In this document: positions 10,311-20,301 of the stretch, piece by piece
Numbering within the stretch: position 1 is the first letter of the stretch
How the letters are laid out: each line of letters begins with the position of its first letter
Source of the DNA: Flammeovirgaceae bacterium SG7u.111
Lineage (GTDB): Bacteria > Bacteroidota > Bacteroidia > Cytophagales > Flammeovirgaceae
Reading direction: 5' to 3'
DNA length: 64,000 nt
Assembly (NCBI GenBank): GCA_034044135.1
Contig: CP139021.1
Location: forward strand, 5,657,635 to 5,721,634
Program-made: the position numbers and the translations under genes
The notes under the pieces: generated by a model
Seen by the model: only the letters and a program-made list of their open reading frames with translations
Databases searched by the model: none
What the model was told of the DNA's origin: nothing

Positions 10311-11050
10311 GTATTAGACTCAATTCCAAGTTCTATTGATAAAGCTTCCCTAGTTTCTGCAAAAGATTTTTGCCATACTGGGGAAGCTTTTATTTTCCAC
10401 AAAGGCACGGGAATCAAGTTATTCGCCGCCAATCGCCTCATCAAAACTTTTTCATCGCCAGGCTCTCGAGAAAACATAAATGGATTTCGGTAATGCTGAG
10501 TTCTTAACCTCGAATACTTCTCATCATCTGCAGCTATCAATTCCAACAGCTCTTTCCCCCGGAAAATAAGCGACTCCAAAAACTTCATGGAAAAAGGGGT
10601 TATACATGCCCGGTTCGCTTCATCTTTTTTCACCCATTTTGCCCAGTCAAACCCATAGGTAAAATCATGTACGTAGCGAAACCTAATGGCTGAATTACAG
10701 CCAAAAAGCTCCAGCAACTGTATTGTTTTCCTACAAAATAGTTTTATATAGGAATACTGTTCCAAGCTATTTTCTTTAGCCAAAGCATGGTTCAACAAGC
10801 TCCCAAGCAGAAAGTCAAAGTCCCAAAATATATTTTCTGGAAAATTGACTATTTGAGCCTCTAAAACACCGTGAAATTCTTTTGCTATAAAACAAATAAG
10901 CTTCTCATCCTCGCTAATTTCCAGCAACACACTTCCCAATTGGTGAAAAGAAGTAATAAACTCTTTCTGAGGATCGAGTGATAAAAGTGGTTGGGAATTG
11001 TTAGTTTTCAAAAAATTGTCCAACTCTCGAAACATCTTTAATTCCGCCAT
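10307..11050 (-). CDS. Uncharacterised 247-residue cytoplasmic protein
   Basis: I do not recognise the family. The protein has no signal peptide or TM and is rich in aromatic residues and helices. The C-terminal third is basic and polar (RTQHYRNPF, VLMRRLAANNLIPVPLW). Its start is 15 bp after the stop of the DUF3299-like gene, so the two probably form one transcript. Its 3' end overlaps the ZorB-like gene by 4 bp, so the two transcription units converge without a spacer. A functional link to the channel pair is possible but not shown. Confidence 0.7.
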   Translation of the reverse strand: MAELKMFRELDNFLKTNNSQPLLSLDPQKEFITSFHQLGSVLLEISEDEKLICFIAKEFHGVLEAQIVNFPENIFWDFDFLLGSLLNHALAKENSLEQYSYIKLFCRKTIQLLELFGCNSAIRFRYVHDFTYGFDWAKWVKKDEANRACITPFSMKFLESLIFRGKELLELIAADDEKYSRLRTQHYRNPFMFSREPGDEKVLMRRLAANNLIPVPLWKIKASPVWQKSFAETREALSIELGIESNT

Positions 11051-11065
11051 ATAAATAAACAGTAG

Positions 11066-11503
11066 TTAATCAATCACTTCAATTAATTTCGCTTTTTCAA
11101 GGCTGTATATTAAAGAGAAAAAATCTTGATCATTCAGTTTGAGCATTCCTCTCACTCTTACTTTTTTATCTACAATACTAATCTTCTTTTTAATATCTAC
11201 TTGCATTACCGTCTCTGGCCCAGCTCCGCCACAAAAGAAACAACTAGCATAAGGCAAAGAGGACAGCACCACCAAATCACCTTCAACTTCAACGGGCAGT
11301 ATGTAACCCTCTAGCTCAACCTCTTCTCCATCTAATGCTTTAATCTCATCACCAAAAATAGGCTTTTGTACTTCCATACCCATTGCAGGGTCATTTATCG
11401 ATTCCCACCTCAATTTGGATAAAGTTTCCCACACATTGCTGTCTTGAACAACAGCTCCAGAAGTAATAAAGCAAAGTATTATCAACAATAATTTCATATA
11501 CAT
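11066..11503 (-). CDS. Secreted DUF3299-like protein
   Basis: This 145-residue protein has an N-terminal signal peptide (MKLLLIILCFITSGAVVQ, using the second Met). It carries a compact OB-like domain with LDGEEVELEGYILP and a cysteine motif SCFFCGGAGPETVMQV, the hallmark I associate with DUF3299-type periplasmic proteins. The paired cysteines in CFFC suggest metal or redox binding (inference). It is the first gene of a two-gene minus-strand unit. Confidence 0.65.
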   Translation of the reverse strand: MYMKLLLIILCFITSGAVVQDSNVWETLSKLRWESINDPAMGMEVQKPIFGDEIKALDGEEVELEGYILPVEVEGDLVVLSSLPYASCFFCGGAGPETVMQVDIKKKISIVDKKVRVRGMLKLNDQDFFSLIYSLEKAKLIEVID

Positions 11504-11889
11504 ATTTCTTTTTAGAACTTCAACTATAACAAATCCATCTCAACAACATCCAACAAAGCCATTAATAATGGAATAAATCTTTCCACGACCATGGCACTTC
11601 ATGTAACTTTCCACTTCATATCACATTTTAGTTATCCCAACTTTACCATAATTTGGCTTTGGAATTGATGTTAGTAAAGTAATGACTGCATCATCCAACA
11701 TTAGGTTAGCTTTTTCCTACACCTAATTTCTCCTGAATTTTTACAATTCCTACTTACTAGCAGTTATCAAGATTCCAGTTGAACTAACCTGATTTTTGGC
11801 AAAGGTCCATAGCATTTACTATTGTAATATTGAAAAATATCACATATAACAGTAGTTGGCTAACAAATAAACCGAAAAATAATAATAAA
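11504..11889. other. Intergenic, divergent promoters
   Basis: About 390 bp between the DUF3299-like gene (-) and a small secreted protein gene (+). AT-rich; I see no further gene, repeat or clear regulatory motif. Confidence 0.5.
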
Positions 11890-12402
11890 ATGAACAAGCT
11901 ACTTATAATATCCTTATTGACTTCCATAACTATATCATCGTATGGTCAAATTACCAGCAGCACTGGCAAGGCTGTAAAAACCCCAGTCCAAAAGAATTTT
12001 TTCCTCGGTTCTTTCAGCTTTATTCAGGTTGAAGAACAAAATGGAAAAAACATCGCTTCTTCTAAAGATGCTTATAAAAGAATGTCAGGTGAAGGGTTTA
12101 GAAACTACTATACATCTTATGCTATCTCTTCAACCAAGCCCCATAAATCGAACTTAAAAATGGCCATCTACCCAAATTATAAAAAAGGTAGCTTGGTAAT
12201 ACAAGGAAAGAAAAACAAACAGTTCATTGCTATTTCTGTAAAGGACAGCTTTGGAAAAATTGTTAATAACAAGTCTTTTTCTCAGGAAATATTTTCATTC
12301 GAGCAAGATCTTAATGCTATTAAAACAGATATCTTTTTCATAGAAGTTTCAGGAAAAGATGGCAATGAAATAAACACATATGTGATAGAGCCAGCTGAAT
12401 AA
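11890..12402 (+). CDS. Uncharacterised small secreted protein
   Basis: The start at 11890 is preferred over the upstream in-frame ATG at 11830 because it gives a clean signal peptide (MNKLLIISLLTSITISSYGQ). The mature part is about 150 residues, basic and beta-rich, with no motif I recognise. The C-terminal stretch FFIEVSGKDGNEINTYVIEP looks like a Bacteroidota extracellular beta-strand pattern. A strong hairpin follows 33 bp after the stop. Confidence 0.65.
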   Translation: MNKLLIISLLTSITISSYGQITSSTGKAVKTPVQKNFFLGSFSFIQVEEQNGKNIASSKDAYKRMSGEGFRNYYTSYAISSTKPHKSNLKMAIYPNYKKGSLVIQGKKNKQFIAISVKDSFGKIVNNKSFSQEIFSFEQDLNAIKTDIFFIEVSGKDGNEINTYVIEPAE

Positions 12403-12884
12403 CTCTCAAAAAAATACTCTTTACTGTCAAAACTGACCACCAAAAAAGTCCTCTCAATGGTGGACTTTTTTGGTGGTTCATTATGATTATTGATCCTTTC
12501 AGAATAAATTTGCGCCAATAGCAGATATTCCAGTAGATTTTATATGTTTTTATGGCAAAACATCCTCTACTATCAACTGGTTAACAAGTGTTTAAACAAT
12601 AACAAACAAATAAAGATTAGCATATAATTGACTTTTACTAATATTAAATATAACTTTATCACAACTTCTTAAGCAGAGCATAAAAAACCAACAACTTCAA
12701 ATTACACTCATTAATATCAAAATTGCTTTCAAACACTACATTCGTAAGACGAACATACTTAATAATATCCAGTTGGAGACTAGCGTTATGAGACTGTATT
12801 ACTAAACGAAACACGAACATACGCTTAACAATTAATCCTACTATAATTTCTTATGAAGAAAGTGTTAACAAAATTATTTTTTAA
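12403..12884. other. Intergenic region
   Basis: About 480 AT-rich bases containing the hairpin at 12436-12477. An ATG at 12854 opens only a 12-codon frame ending before the next gene. Nothing else supportable. Confidence 0.5.
12436..12477 (+). terminator. Perfect 16-bp stem terminator-like hairpin
   Basis: Arms 12436-12451 and 12462-12477 are perfectly complementary (ACCACC-A6-GTCC and its reverse), with a 10-nt loop. The T6 run is inside the right arm and no long T-tract follows, so it may act as a terminator in either direction. Confidence 0.65.
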
Positions 12885-13313
12885 ATGGTAAGTTTTAAGT
12901 TAAATGTTTTAGCGTTAGCTACATTATTGATAGTCAGCGTTGGTTTTTCTTCTTATAGTTATCGAAGGGATAAAAAAGTTAATAAGCTTAGCACCTTTAT
13001 CAAAAATACTTCTTGGCAGCTTAAAGGCTCTGAGTGGAATGAAAATAAGGCTAAGCTCGATTTGTCTTCTTATTCAATAGAGTTCAAGAACAAGAGTACA
13101 TATAGAAGAAAAGATCTTTTTGCAAAGGTTCATGTTGGAAACTGGAAACTAAAAGAAATCGATAGAGAAAACTTCATTGTATTAGATGAAGGAACACCAG
13201 TAGAAGAGACGTATAAAGTAGTTGAATTTGATACCAAAGACAACTCTTTACGATTGGAAAGAATCAATTCCTCATCAGGATTCTCCAATGTCATCTACGA
13301 ATTTGGGAGGTAA
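12885..13313 (+). CDS. Small exported protein, possibly lipocalin-like
   Basis: This 142-residue protein has an N-terminal hydrophobic segment (VLALATLLIVSVGFSSYS). A beta-rich mature part contains TSWQLKGSEW, YSIEFKNKSTYRR, VHVGNWKL and NSLRLERI. This alternation resembles the small lipocalin-like or META-like domains of Bacteroidota, but no diagnostic motif is present. A canonical terminator follows 18 bp downstream, so it looks monocistronic. Confidence 0.65.
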   Translation: MVSFKLNVLALATLLIVSVGFSSYSYRRDKKVNKLSTFIKNTSWQLKGSEWNENKAKLDLSSYSIEFKNKSTYRRKDLFAKVHVGNWKLKEIDRENFIVLDEGTPVEETYKVVEFDTKDNSLRLERINSSSGFSNVIYEFGR

Positions 13314-13331
13314 AAAGTAGAAAAAATATAC

Positions 13332-13358
13332 AAAGACCGCAGTTGCGGTCTTTTTTTT
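13332..13358 (+). terminator. Rho-independent terminator
   Basis: AAAGACCGC-AGTT-GCGGTCTTT followed by a T-run: a perfect 9-bp stem with a 4-nt loop, directly behind the 142-residue exported protein gene. Confidence 0.9.
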
Positions 13359-14070
13359 ACCCAAATCTTACATCGGTTCTAGTCTATTTTTAAGCAATAA
13401 GCATTGAAAGTCTTGGTTTAGCAAAATTCTTATTTTGTAAACACTCTCTTATTCTTGCCTACCCTATTCTTTCCTTCATCCAGATCTCTTCCAATAACTT
13501 CATAGTTTAGACACCCCTACTACAAGCTCTATCCCAAAACCAATCTGATTACCTCTTAATTGTAATTATTTCAACTCCATCCAAGCCAGAACGTTGTAGC
13601 CCAATAAAATATATCAAAGATTTTACTTTGTTATTCATACGTCACCCCTATACCGTTATCCCTAAACTTTATAACTAAGAAGGAAAGACGTCACAAATTA
13701 CCTAAGGGGGCAAACGATTTATCTAAAAGGCTTAATCACATTTGAAATAAAATTGTTTTCTATGTTGAAAAATAGGGGTTTTGCAATTATAAATAATGAA
13801 CTTATACAGTTTAACACCTTTTAAAGTATTATTGGCTAAATATTAAAATCAGCTCTTGGTCAATGAACCTTAAAAGGAGAAATCATTGTTTACTTTATAA
13901 GCAGTACCTCTGTGAAGCAACAATTATTAACTCTTTTTCCTAACTAAAAATAGGCTATGAGTAACTTCTAGTCTCAGAATTCATTTCCCTATACCCACTA
14001 AATAATAGTTTATACTCTAGCATTTGAATATATAATTATTGAGTTAAGTTTCAATTAACCATAAACAATC
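13359..14070. other. Long intergenic region without visible gene
   Basis: About 710 AT-rich bases. I see no coding-like frame, RNA fold, repeat or clear promoter. An unrecognised small RNA or 5' leader of the following gene cannot be excluded. Confidence 0.5.
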
Positions 14071-14472
14071 ATGGAAAAAGTTATTGCTATCAACGAGTTT
14101 TACTCATTAGCTGTCGATTTAGAAAAACAACGGCTTTATGTAGAACTGAAAGGTCAATGGATGAACCTAAAGCTACTAAATAGTTTTATGTCAGATGCTA
14201 AAGAGAGTGCTATTCATTTTTTTGATACTTATAGCTGCATTACAGATCTAACCGGTCTGATGCCATTCAACGAACGGCAAGCCAAACCTATCGCAATTTC
14301 CATTGTAGGCTTTCTTACAAGTAATAGTATGAGGAATAGTGCTCAAATTCTTCCCGAAAGCCATGAAGCAAGTCAACAAGTAATTTCATTGGTACGTCAA
14401 ACAGGAAAAGTACTTACTGTATTTGGAGATAAACTAACGGCCGAAATGTACCTTGACTCTCATGCTTCTTGA
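14071..14472 (+). CDS. Uncharacterised small cytoplasmic protein, possibly STAS/SpoIIAA-like
   Basis: The 133 residues carry no signal peptide or TM. An early beta-hairpin (LAVDLEKQRLYVELKGQW), a helix, then YSCITDLTGLMPF, and a terminal helix after KVLTVFGDKLTAEMYLDS give a beta-alpha-beta order resembling SpoIIAA/STAS-like proteins. No phospho-acceptor Ser is placed with certainty, so this is only a fold-level guess. Confidence 0.6.
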   Translation: MEKVIAINEFYSLAVDLEKQRLYVELKGQWMNLKLLNSFMSDAKESAIHFFDTYSCITDLTGLMPFNERQAKPIAISIVGFLTSNSMRNSAQILPESHEASQQVISLVRQTGKVLTVFGDKLTAEMYLDSHAS

Positions 14473-14558
14473 GTATAAATAAGGTTTTACCGAAATTTCT
14501 CACTAAATTCCTTATAAATACAAAGGTCTTGAACTTTATTATCAGAATAGTATATACT

Positions 14559-14591
14559 AAAAAAAGCCACAGCACAAAGTACTGCGGCTTT
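14559..14591 (-). terminator. Terminator of the dual-SGNH gene
   Basis: Read on the minus strand, a 12-bp stem (arms 14580-14591 and 14563-14574, with G-U pairs) is followed by a run of seven T. It lies 20 bp past the stop of the gene at 14611-20301. Confidence 0.8.
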
Positions 14592-14610
14592 CTAATGATA
14601 TATATGAATT

Positions 14611-17600
14611 TTACTGTCTAAGTATTTTCTTCGTCCAAGTCTTGTTCTTACTTGCGATCTTGAGTAAGTAAACCCCACTAGGAACTCTAGCTAAATCAAG
14701 CTTTATATTAATCCCAGATATTGTTATATCATTTATGTAGAGCTTTCCATGGTAGTCAAATATACTCACTGACACCTCCCCTAGCCCAGCTGGTATCTCA
14801 ATATTCAAATCGCCCTGAGAAGGATTAGGATAGATAAAGAAATGATCGATACTGATATTATCTTCTAACTGCCCAGTGAATAATTGGTCACCAGCTGCTG
14901 TCCTTGCAGAAGCTCCATCTAAACTCCACACCTCAATACCACTGATAGCAGCCTGATCTCCAATTGTTTCTATGCTAATTTCTCCATCACTCACTTCTAC
15001 TTGATACGGACCTAATTTCATCCATTCAGAAGAATTTAGACCAAAGCCACTTTCCACCACATTTCCGTTTATGCTGATATCATAGGATTTATTATTTTCC
15101 CACTCCATCATCCATAAATACACGTCATAGCTGCCATCAGGTACATTTGTCAAATCTACTCCTGTTCCACCTCCACTTTTAATCAAAGTTTTACCCAACA
15201 TGGTGTTTTTATTAGCATCTGTAGGAGCATCTACCAAAGGAATCCACCCCATATTGAACGAGCCTCCTCGAACAGTCATGTTCCCAGTCCATCCAGGCTC
15301 CCAATCATTTCCATCGATGGTAATATTATTTCCAGCAAAATTAATTGCACGGTAGAAAACTGGATCAAGCCCTACCACAGGTGGAATATACTCCCAAACA
15401 GCCTCGTTGCTGTAACCTGATTCCCCGTCGGCGTTCCATGCTTTTATCCTATAAGAATAATCTTGGGTCGTATCGGGAAGCGCAAATGCGTAAAGTTCCA
15501 AGTCGGAAGAAATGCTGTCCAGCCAACTGAAAGAGCCTTCCCCCTCCGATTTTTGCTCGATAATGAAACCTGATTCGTTGTCAGAGTTATCTGACCAAGA
15601 TAGCTCGAAATTGCCGCCGTTTACCGCAAGCACCAAGTTTGATGGAGCGGATGGCGGATTCGGTAACGGAGCTACATACTCCCAAACTGCCTCGTTGCTA
15701 TAAGCCGATTCCCCGTCGGAGTTCCATGCTTTCACTCGGTAAGAATAATCTTGGGTCGTATCGGGTAGCGCAAATGTGTATAGCTCCAAGTCGGAAGAAA
15801 TACTGTCCAACCAACTAAAAGAGCCCTTGCCCTCCACTTTTTGCCCTATCACGAAACCTGATTCGTTGTCAGAGTTATCTGACCAAGATAGCTCGAAATT
15901 GCCGCCGTTTACCGCGAGCACCAAGTTTGATGGAGCGGATGGCGGGTTCGGCAACGGTGCCACATACTCCCAAACTGCCTCGTTGCTGTAACCTGATTCC
16001 CCGTCGGCGTTCCATGCCTTTATCCTATAAGAATAATCTTGCGTAGTATCGGGAAGTGTGAATACATAAAGTTCCAAGTCGGAAGAAATGCTGTCCAGCC
16101 AACTGAAAGAGCCTTCTCCCTCCGCTTTTTGCTCTATCACGAAACCTGATTCGTTATCTGAATTGTCAGACCAAGATAGCTCGAAGTTCGAACCGTTTAC
16201 CGCAAGCAACAAGTTTGTTGGAGCAGATGGTGGGTCAAGTGGAGGCGTTGCGTTCAATAGCGGAACTAAAGTTTCAAACCATTTTCGCCCCATTTTAATC
16301 TCGCCCCAAGGAGTTGGATGAACTCCATCGTAAGTATCTTGTGCTGCATCAAACCCTGTGGCTTGATCTACCAAAATAACTGGAGAGTTTGCCGTACTTT
16401 TTGTTGCTGGTATTCCCGCAACAGCATTGTTGAACGGCGTAAAATCCGTTCCCCAAGTATTTGGGATAATTTGAGCAAGCAGTATTACAACATTTGGATT
16501 ATCCGCCCTCAATACATCAATTATTTGTTCCAATTCCAAAATAGTAGAAGCCACATCTTGCCCCTGCAAAATATCATTTGTACCTAAATGAATAAGTGCA
16601 ATATCTGCATCATAGCCGTTGAGCCAAGTAGGCAAGTTTGCCAAAATCTCATCGGCTCTCCAGCCCCAGTGTCCTTCATGGTCTTTATCGAAATTCAGAT
16701 TCGGATACGAAGTATTCCCCCCATTGTTGGAAGTTTCCGAACCAACAAAATCAACATTTGCACCAATCGAATCTAATAATTCCCAAAGCTCGTAGCGGTA
16801 GCTGTACCTTTCTGAAGCTCCTTGAGTAATAGAATTGCCTATGGTCACAATACTCGCCCCGTCGAAGGTAGGAATAGAAATATGCTCCCACTCCGCTATA
16901 TTTGAATATTCAGAAGTATCAGCTCCTTCATAAGCTCTTATTCGGAAATAATGTTTCTGAACCGTATCTGGAGTTGCGGTAGTATACTCAGTTAAGTCTT
17001 TCGAAATATTTGCCAAAAATGTAAAACCCAAGTCAATTTCGGCTTTATATTCCATCACAAACCCATCAATGTCAATATCGTTGTTTTGCCAAGACAGTTG
17101 AAGTATTCCAGCCGATTCTGACACCATCAGGCTACTAGGAGCTGCTGGAGGAGACGCTGGTTCTGGCAACGTGGAAACCTGTAATGTGGCACTCGCAATT
17201 GATATATTTCCAGCAATATCTTCTGCTTTTACCATAAAATCATACTCTGTATCAGCCGAAAGGCTGGTCACATCAAAACTGGTATCAGAAAGAATACTTC
17301 CGTTCAATTGGTTTCCATCTTCAAATACGTAATAGCCAGCTACACCAGAATCATCATCGGTAGAAGAAAGCCAAGTCAGTTTCAAACTTGTTTGTGTGAT
17401 TTCCGAAGCTATCAAACCTGTTGGTACAGAAGGAGGTGTCGTATCTGATGAACCGGCAGCTGCGCCTTCCCACACTTCTACCCCGCTCAAAGCTGCTTGG
17501 TCGCCGACGGTTTCTATGCTAATTGTCCCATCCGTCACTTCTACTTCGTATGGACCAATTTTCGTCCATGCGGTAGAGGCTAAGCCAAAACCACTTTCAA

Positions 17601-20301
17601 CAGTAACCCCATTGACCAAAATATCATAAGACTTATTATTTTCCCATTCCATAATCCAGAGATAAATCTGGTACGTTCCGTTTGGCACATCCAACAAATC
17701 TACTCCTGTTCCCCCACCATTTTTGATGAGCGTTTTACCCAACATTTCAACCTTATTTGCATCAGCGGGAGCATCTAAAAGAGGAATCCAGCCCATATTA
17801 AATGCATCACCTCTGGTAGTCATATTGCCAGCCCAATTAGGCTCCCAATCATTTCCTTCAATAGTAATGTTATTCCCACCAAGGTTGATGGCTCGGTAAA
17901 AAGTCATTTCACCAACTGGAGGCGTAGGCGGAATATAGTCCCAAGTGGCAGTATTGCTCAAGGCAGACTCTCCACCCTCATTCCATGCCTTTAGGCGGTA
18001 AGAATAATCTTTTGTAGTATCTGGAAGAGGAAAGGAATACACTTCCACATCGGCTGAAATACTATCTAACCAAGAAAAGTTGACTTCACCCTCTGCTTTT
18101 TGTTGCAAAACAAAACCTTCTTCATCAGAAGCATTGTCCACCCAAGTGAGTTCGAAATCCCCTCCATTTATTGATAATACCAAGTTTGTAGGAGCTGCAG
18201 GCGGGTCAGGAAGTACCTCTACATATTCCCAAGTAGCTACATTGCTAAACTCAGAAGCTCCATACATATTCCAAGCTTTTATACGATAACTATGATTGAG
18301 CAACGTATCGGGCATCGGGTAAGAATAAGCAGCTAGCTCCGCATCTATACTATCTAAGAAAGAATAGCTTCCATTACCTACTTTATGTTCAATCACAAAC
18401 CCCTCTTCATCATCCGAAGTATCGTTCCAAGTGAGTTGGAATTCTGAACTTACCAAAGTCAATATTAAGTTGCTTGGGGCATCGGGAGCGCCAGGAGGTT
18501 CAGGCAGGGTAGAAACCTCTAATACTTCACTTTCATCAGAAGAATTTCCAGCTGCATCTTTCGCTATCACAGTAAACTCATACGCTGTTTCAGCTAATAA
18601 ACCAGTCACCTCAAAACTCGTATCAGCAACTTGTTCGGTATTCAATTTTGTATTTCCTTGGAAAACATCATAACCCACCACACCAACTTCGTCTGTAGCT
18701 GGATACCAGTTCAAAGTCAAGCTAGTCTGAGAAATTCCATAAGCCATCAGGTTGGTAGGTACTGAAGGAGGCGTGGTATCTGGAGGACCTTGCGAACCTT
18801 CCCACACTTCAAAGCCACTCAATGCCGCTTGGTCACCCACGGTTTCTACACTAATTGTTCCATCCGTAACCTCTACTTCGTAAGGACCAATTTTTTCCCA
18901 CTCAGTAGAAGCCAACCCAAAACTGCTTTCTACAGTAGCTCCATTGATCAAAATATCGTATGATTTGTTGTTTTCCCACTCCATTATCCAGAGATACACT
19001 TGATACGTTCCATTGGGAATATCCAACATATCCACACCAGTTCCTCCTCCACTTTTGATAAGTGTTTTACCCAACATCTCCACTTTGTCAGCATCAGAGG
19101 GAGCATCTACAAGGGGAATCCAGCCCATATTGAGAGAGTTTCCTCGGACAGTCAAATTTCCAGCCCAACTAGGTTCCCAATCATTTCCTTCAATAGTAAT
19201 GTTATTCCCACCAAGGTTGATGGCTCGGTAAAAAGTAAATGCCCCTGCTGGCGGAGGCGGTGGAGTATACGTCCATTCGGCAATATTACTTGGAGCCGAT
19301 ATACCCGCTATATTTTTCGCTTTTACCCTGTACTGATGGTCGATTAAAGTATCTGGGATAGGAAAAGAATAAGTTGTAATATCAGCACTTGCCGTATCCA
19401 ACTGACTGAACTCAGCATCTCCATCTGCTTTGTGCTCGATCACAAAATAATCTTCGTTGTTCGAATTATCTGTCCAGTCAAGTTCAAAGTTACCTCCTAC
19501 TAAGCTAAGTGCCAAATTAGTCGGCTTAGCGGGTGTGGTAACAATTGGACTGCCATCTAGCAAAGGCTGCAACATGCCATACCAAACATGAGCCATCTTC
19601 ACATAACCATTATCGTTGGGGTGAAGGTTGTCATGAAAATCTCCATCATTATAAGGAGCAGAGTCATCTACTTGGTAAACCAAGCCAGCACCAACTTCCA
19701 TATCAACAACTACTATTTTATCGCCATCGTTGTTGATCCTATCTTGCGCCATCAACTCCACTTCGGCATTGAAATTCGTTACATCTGCCGCATTATTTGG
19801 AGCTACATTGATAATCTTCGCCAAAAGCACTGTGATTTCCACACCATTATCCGTCTCGTACCTATCAACTTCATCGAGCAAATCCGCAACTTTTTGTGCC
19901 CTAGAAGCAGGAGTTCCAACACCTAAGTCGTTAGTACCAATATGCAGCATGATGTATTGCGCAGGATTAGCAGTCAATAAATTATAAACCCTATCCTTTA
20001 TAAAATCAATACTCATCCCAGGATAGCCCTCATTATCTATGTCAAATACATTTGGATCTCCCGCTTGCTGGCTCCCTACAAAATCGAAGGCGTAGCCATT
20101 GAGCGTAAGAAGGCTATCTAAAGGTCTTCTGTAGCCTTTCCTCTCTATAAGAGGAGTATTATTTAAGTTATGATAAGTGTTGTTATCGAAAGTAATCGAA
20201 TTACCTAAGGGCATGATTCGAACTTGTGCTTGGAGCGAAGCCGAAAGGTTAAAAAATAAAATCGCACCCAAGCAAAGGCGGATAAGCAATGAATTTCTCA
20301 T
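14611..20301 (-). CDS. T9SS-secreted multidomain protein with two SGNH/GDSL esterase domains
   Basis: An in-frame ATG at 20352 exists, but 20301 places the signal peptide (LCLGAILFFNLSASLQA) at the start; 1,896 residues. Approximate order: SGNH domain 1 at 24-245 (GNSIT, GTNDLG, DNLHPND); FN3-type; binding module 1 at 355-502; three FN3-type; module 2 at 799-945; two FN3-type; SGNH domain 2 at 1149-1350 (GNSITQG, GTNDIL, DGVHPTP); three near-identical 96-residue FN3-type repeats; module 3 at 1645-1790; T9SS type-A sorting domain at 1819-1896 (YPNPSQGDL, VPSGVYLLKI). Both SGNH domains keep Ser, Asn and Asp/His. The binding modules (FYRAINLGGNN, GxGTGVDLL, NKSYDI) look malectin/CBM-like. Likely an extracellular carbohydrate esterase removing acetyl groups from a polysaccharide (inference). 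Confidence 0.85.
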   Translation of the reverse strand: MRNSLLIRLCLGAILFFNLSASLQAQVRIMPLGNSITFDNNTYHNLNNTPLIERKGYRRPLDSLLTLNGYAFDFVGSQQAGDPNVFDIDNEGYPGMSIDFIKDRVYNLLTANPAQYIMLHIGTNDLGVGTPASRAQKVADLLDEVDRYETDNGVEITVLLAKIINVAPNNAADVTNFNAEVELMAQDRINNDGDKIVVVDMEVGAGLVYQVDDSAPYNDGDFHDNLHPNDNGYVKMAHVWYGMLQPLLDGSPIVTTPAKPTNLALSLVGGNFELDWTDNSNNEDYFVIEHKADGDAEFSQLDTASADITTYSFPIPDTLIDHQYRVKAKNIAGISAPSNIAEWTYTPPPPPAGAFTFYRAINLGGNNITIEGNDWEPSWAGNLTVRGNSLNMGWIPLVDAPSDADKVEMLGKTLIKSGGGTGVDMLDIPNGTYQVYLWIMEWENNKSYDILINGATVESSFGLASTEWEKIGPYEVEVTDGTISVETVGDQAALSGFEVWEGSQGPPDTTPPSVPTNLMAYGISQTSLTLNWYPATDEVGVVGYDVFQGNTKLNTEQVADTSFEVTGLLAETAYEFTVIAKDAAGNSSDESEVLEVSTLPEPPGAPDAPSNLILTLVSSEFQLTWNDTSDDEEGFVIEHKVGNGSYSFLDSIDAELAAYSYPMPDTLLNHSYRIKAWNMYGASEFSNVATWEYVEVLPDPPAAPTNLVLSINGGDFELTWVDNASDEEGFVLQQKAEGEVNFSWLDSISADVEVYSFPLPDTTKDYSYRLKAWNEGGESALSNTATWDYIPPTPPVGEMTFYRAINLGGNNITIEGNDWEPNWAGNMTTRGDAFNMGWIPLLDAPADANKVEMLGKTLIKNGGGTGVDLLDVPNGTYQIYLWIMEWENNKSYDILVNGVTVESGFGLASTAWTKIGPYEVEVTDGTISIETVGDQAALSGVEVWEGAAAGSSDTTPPSVPTGLIASEITQTSLKLTWLSSTDDDSGVAGYYVFEDGNQLNGSILSDTSFDVTSLSADTEYDFMVKAEDIAGNISIASATLQVSTLPEPASPPAAPSSLMVSESAGILQLSWQNNDIDIDGFVMEYKAEIDLGFTFLANISKDLTEYTTATPDTVQKHYFRIRAYEGADTSEYSNIAEWEHISIPTFDGASIVTIGNSITQGASERYSYRYELWELLDSIGANVDFVGSETSNNGGNTSYPNLNFDKDHEGHWGWRADEILANLPTWLNGYDADIALIHLGTNDILQGQDVASTILELEQIIDVLRADNPNVVILLAQIIPNTWGTDFTPFNNAVAGIPATKSTANSPVILVDQATGFDAAQDTYDGVHPTPWGEIKMGRKWFETLVPLLNATPPLDPPSAPTNLLLAVNGSNFELSWSDNSDNESGFVIEQKAEGEGSFSWLDSISSDLELYVFTLPDTTQDYSYRIKAWNADGESGYSNEAVWEYVAPLPNPPSAPSNLVLAVNGGNFELSWSDNSDNESGFVIGQKVEGKGSFSWLDSISSDLELYTFALPDTTQDYSYRVKAWNSDGESAYSNEAVWEYVAPLPNPPSAPSNLVLAVNGGNFELSWSDNSDNESGFIIEQKSEGEGSFSWLDSISSDLELYAFALPDTTQDYSYRIKAWNADGESGYSNEAVWEYIPPVVGLDPVFYRAINFAGNNITIDGNDWEPGWTGNMTVRGGSFNMGWIPLVDAPTDANKNTMLGKTLIKSGGGTGVDLTNVPDGSYDVYLWMMEWENNKSYDISINGNVVESGFGLNSSEWMKLGPYQVEVSDGEISIETIGDQAAISGIEVWSLDGASARTAAGDQLFTGQLEDNISIDHFFIYPNPSQGDLNIEIPAGLGEVSVSIFDYHGKLYINDITISGINIKLDLARVPSGVYLLKIASKNKTWTKKILRQ
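15385..16250 (-). repeat. Three tandem 288-bp repeats encoding FN3-type domains
   Basis: The same landmark (AGTCGGAAGAAAT) occurs at 15501, 15789 and 16077, exactly 288 bp (96 codons) apart. The copies are almost identical, so they arose by recent tandem amplification. Confidence 0.9.

Noticed and set aside
8159-11050. A complete Zorya defence system
   Set aside because: Only the two motor-like proteins are recognisable; neither a SWI2/SNF2 helicase nor ZorC/ZorE-type genes are present.
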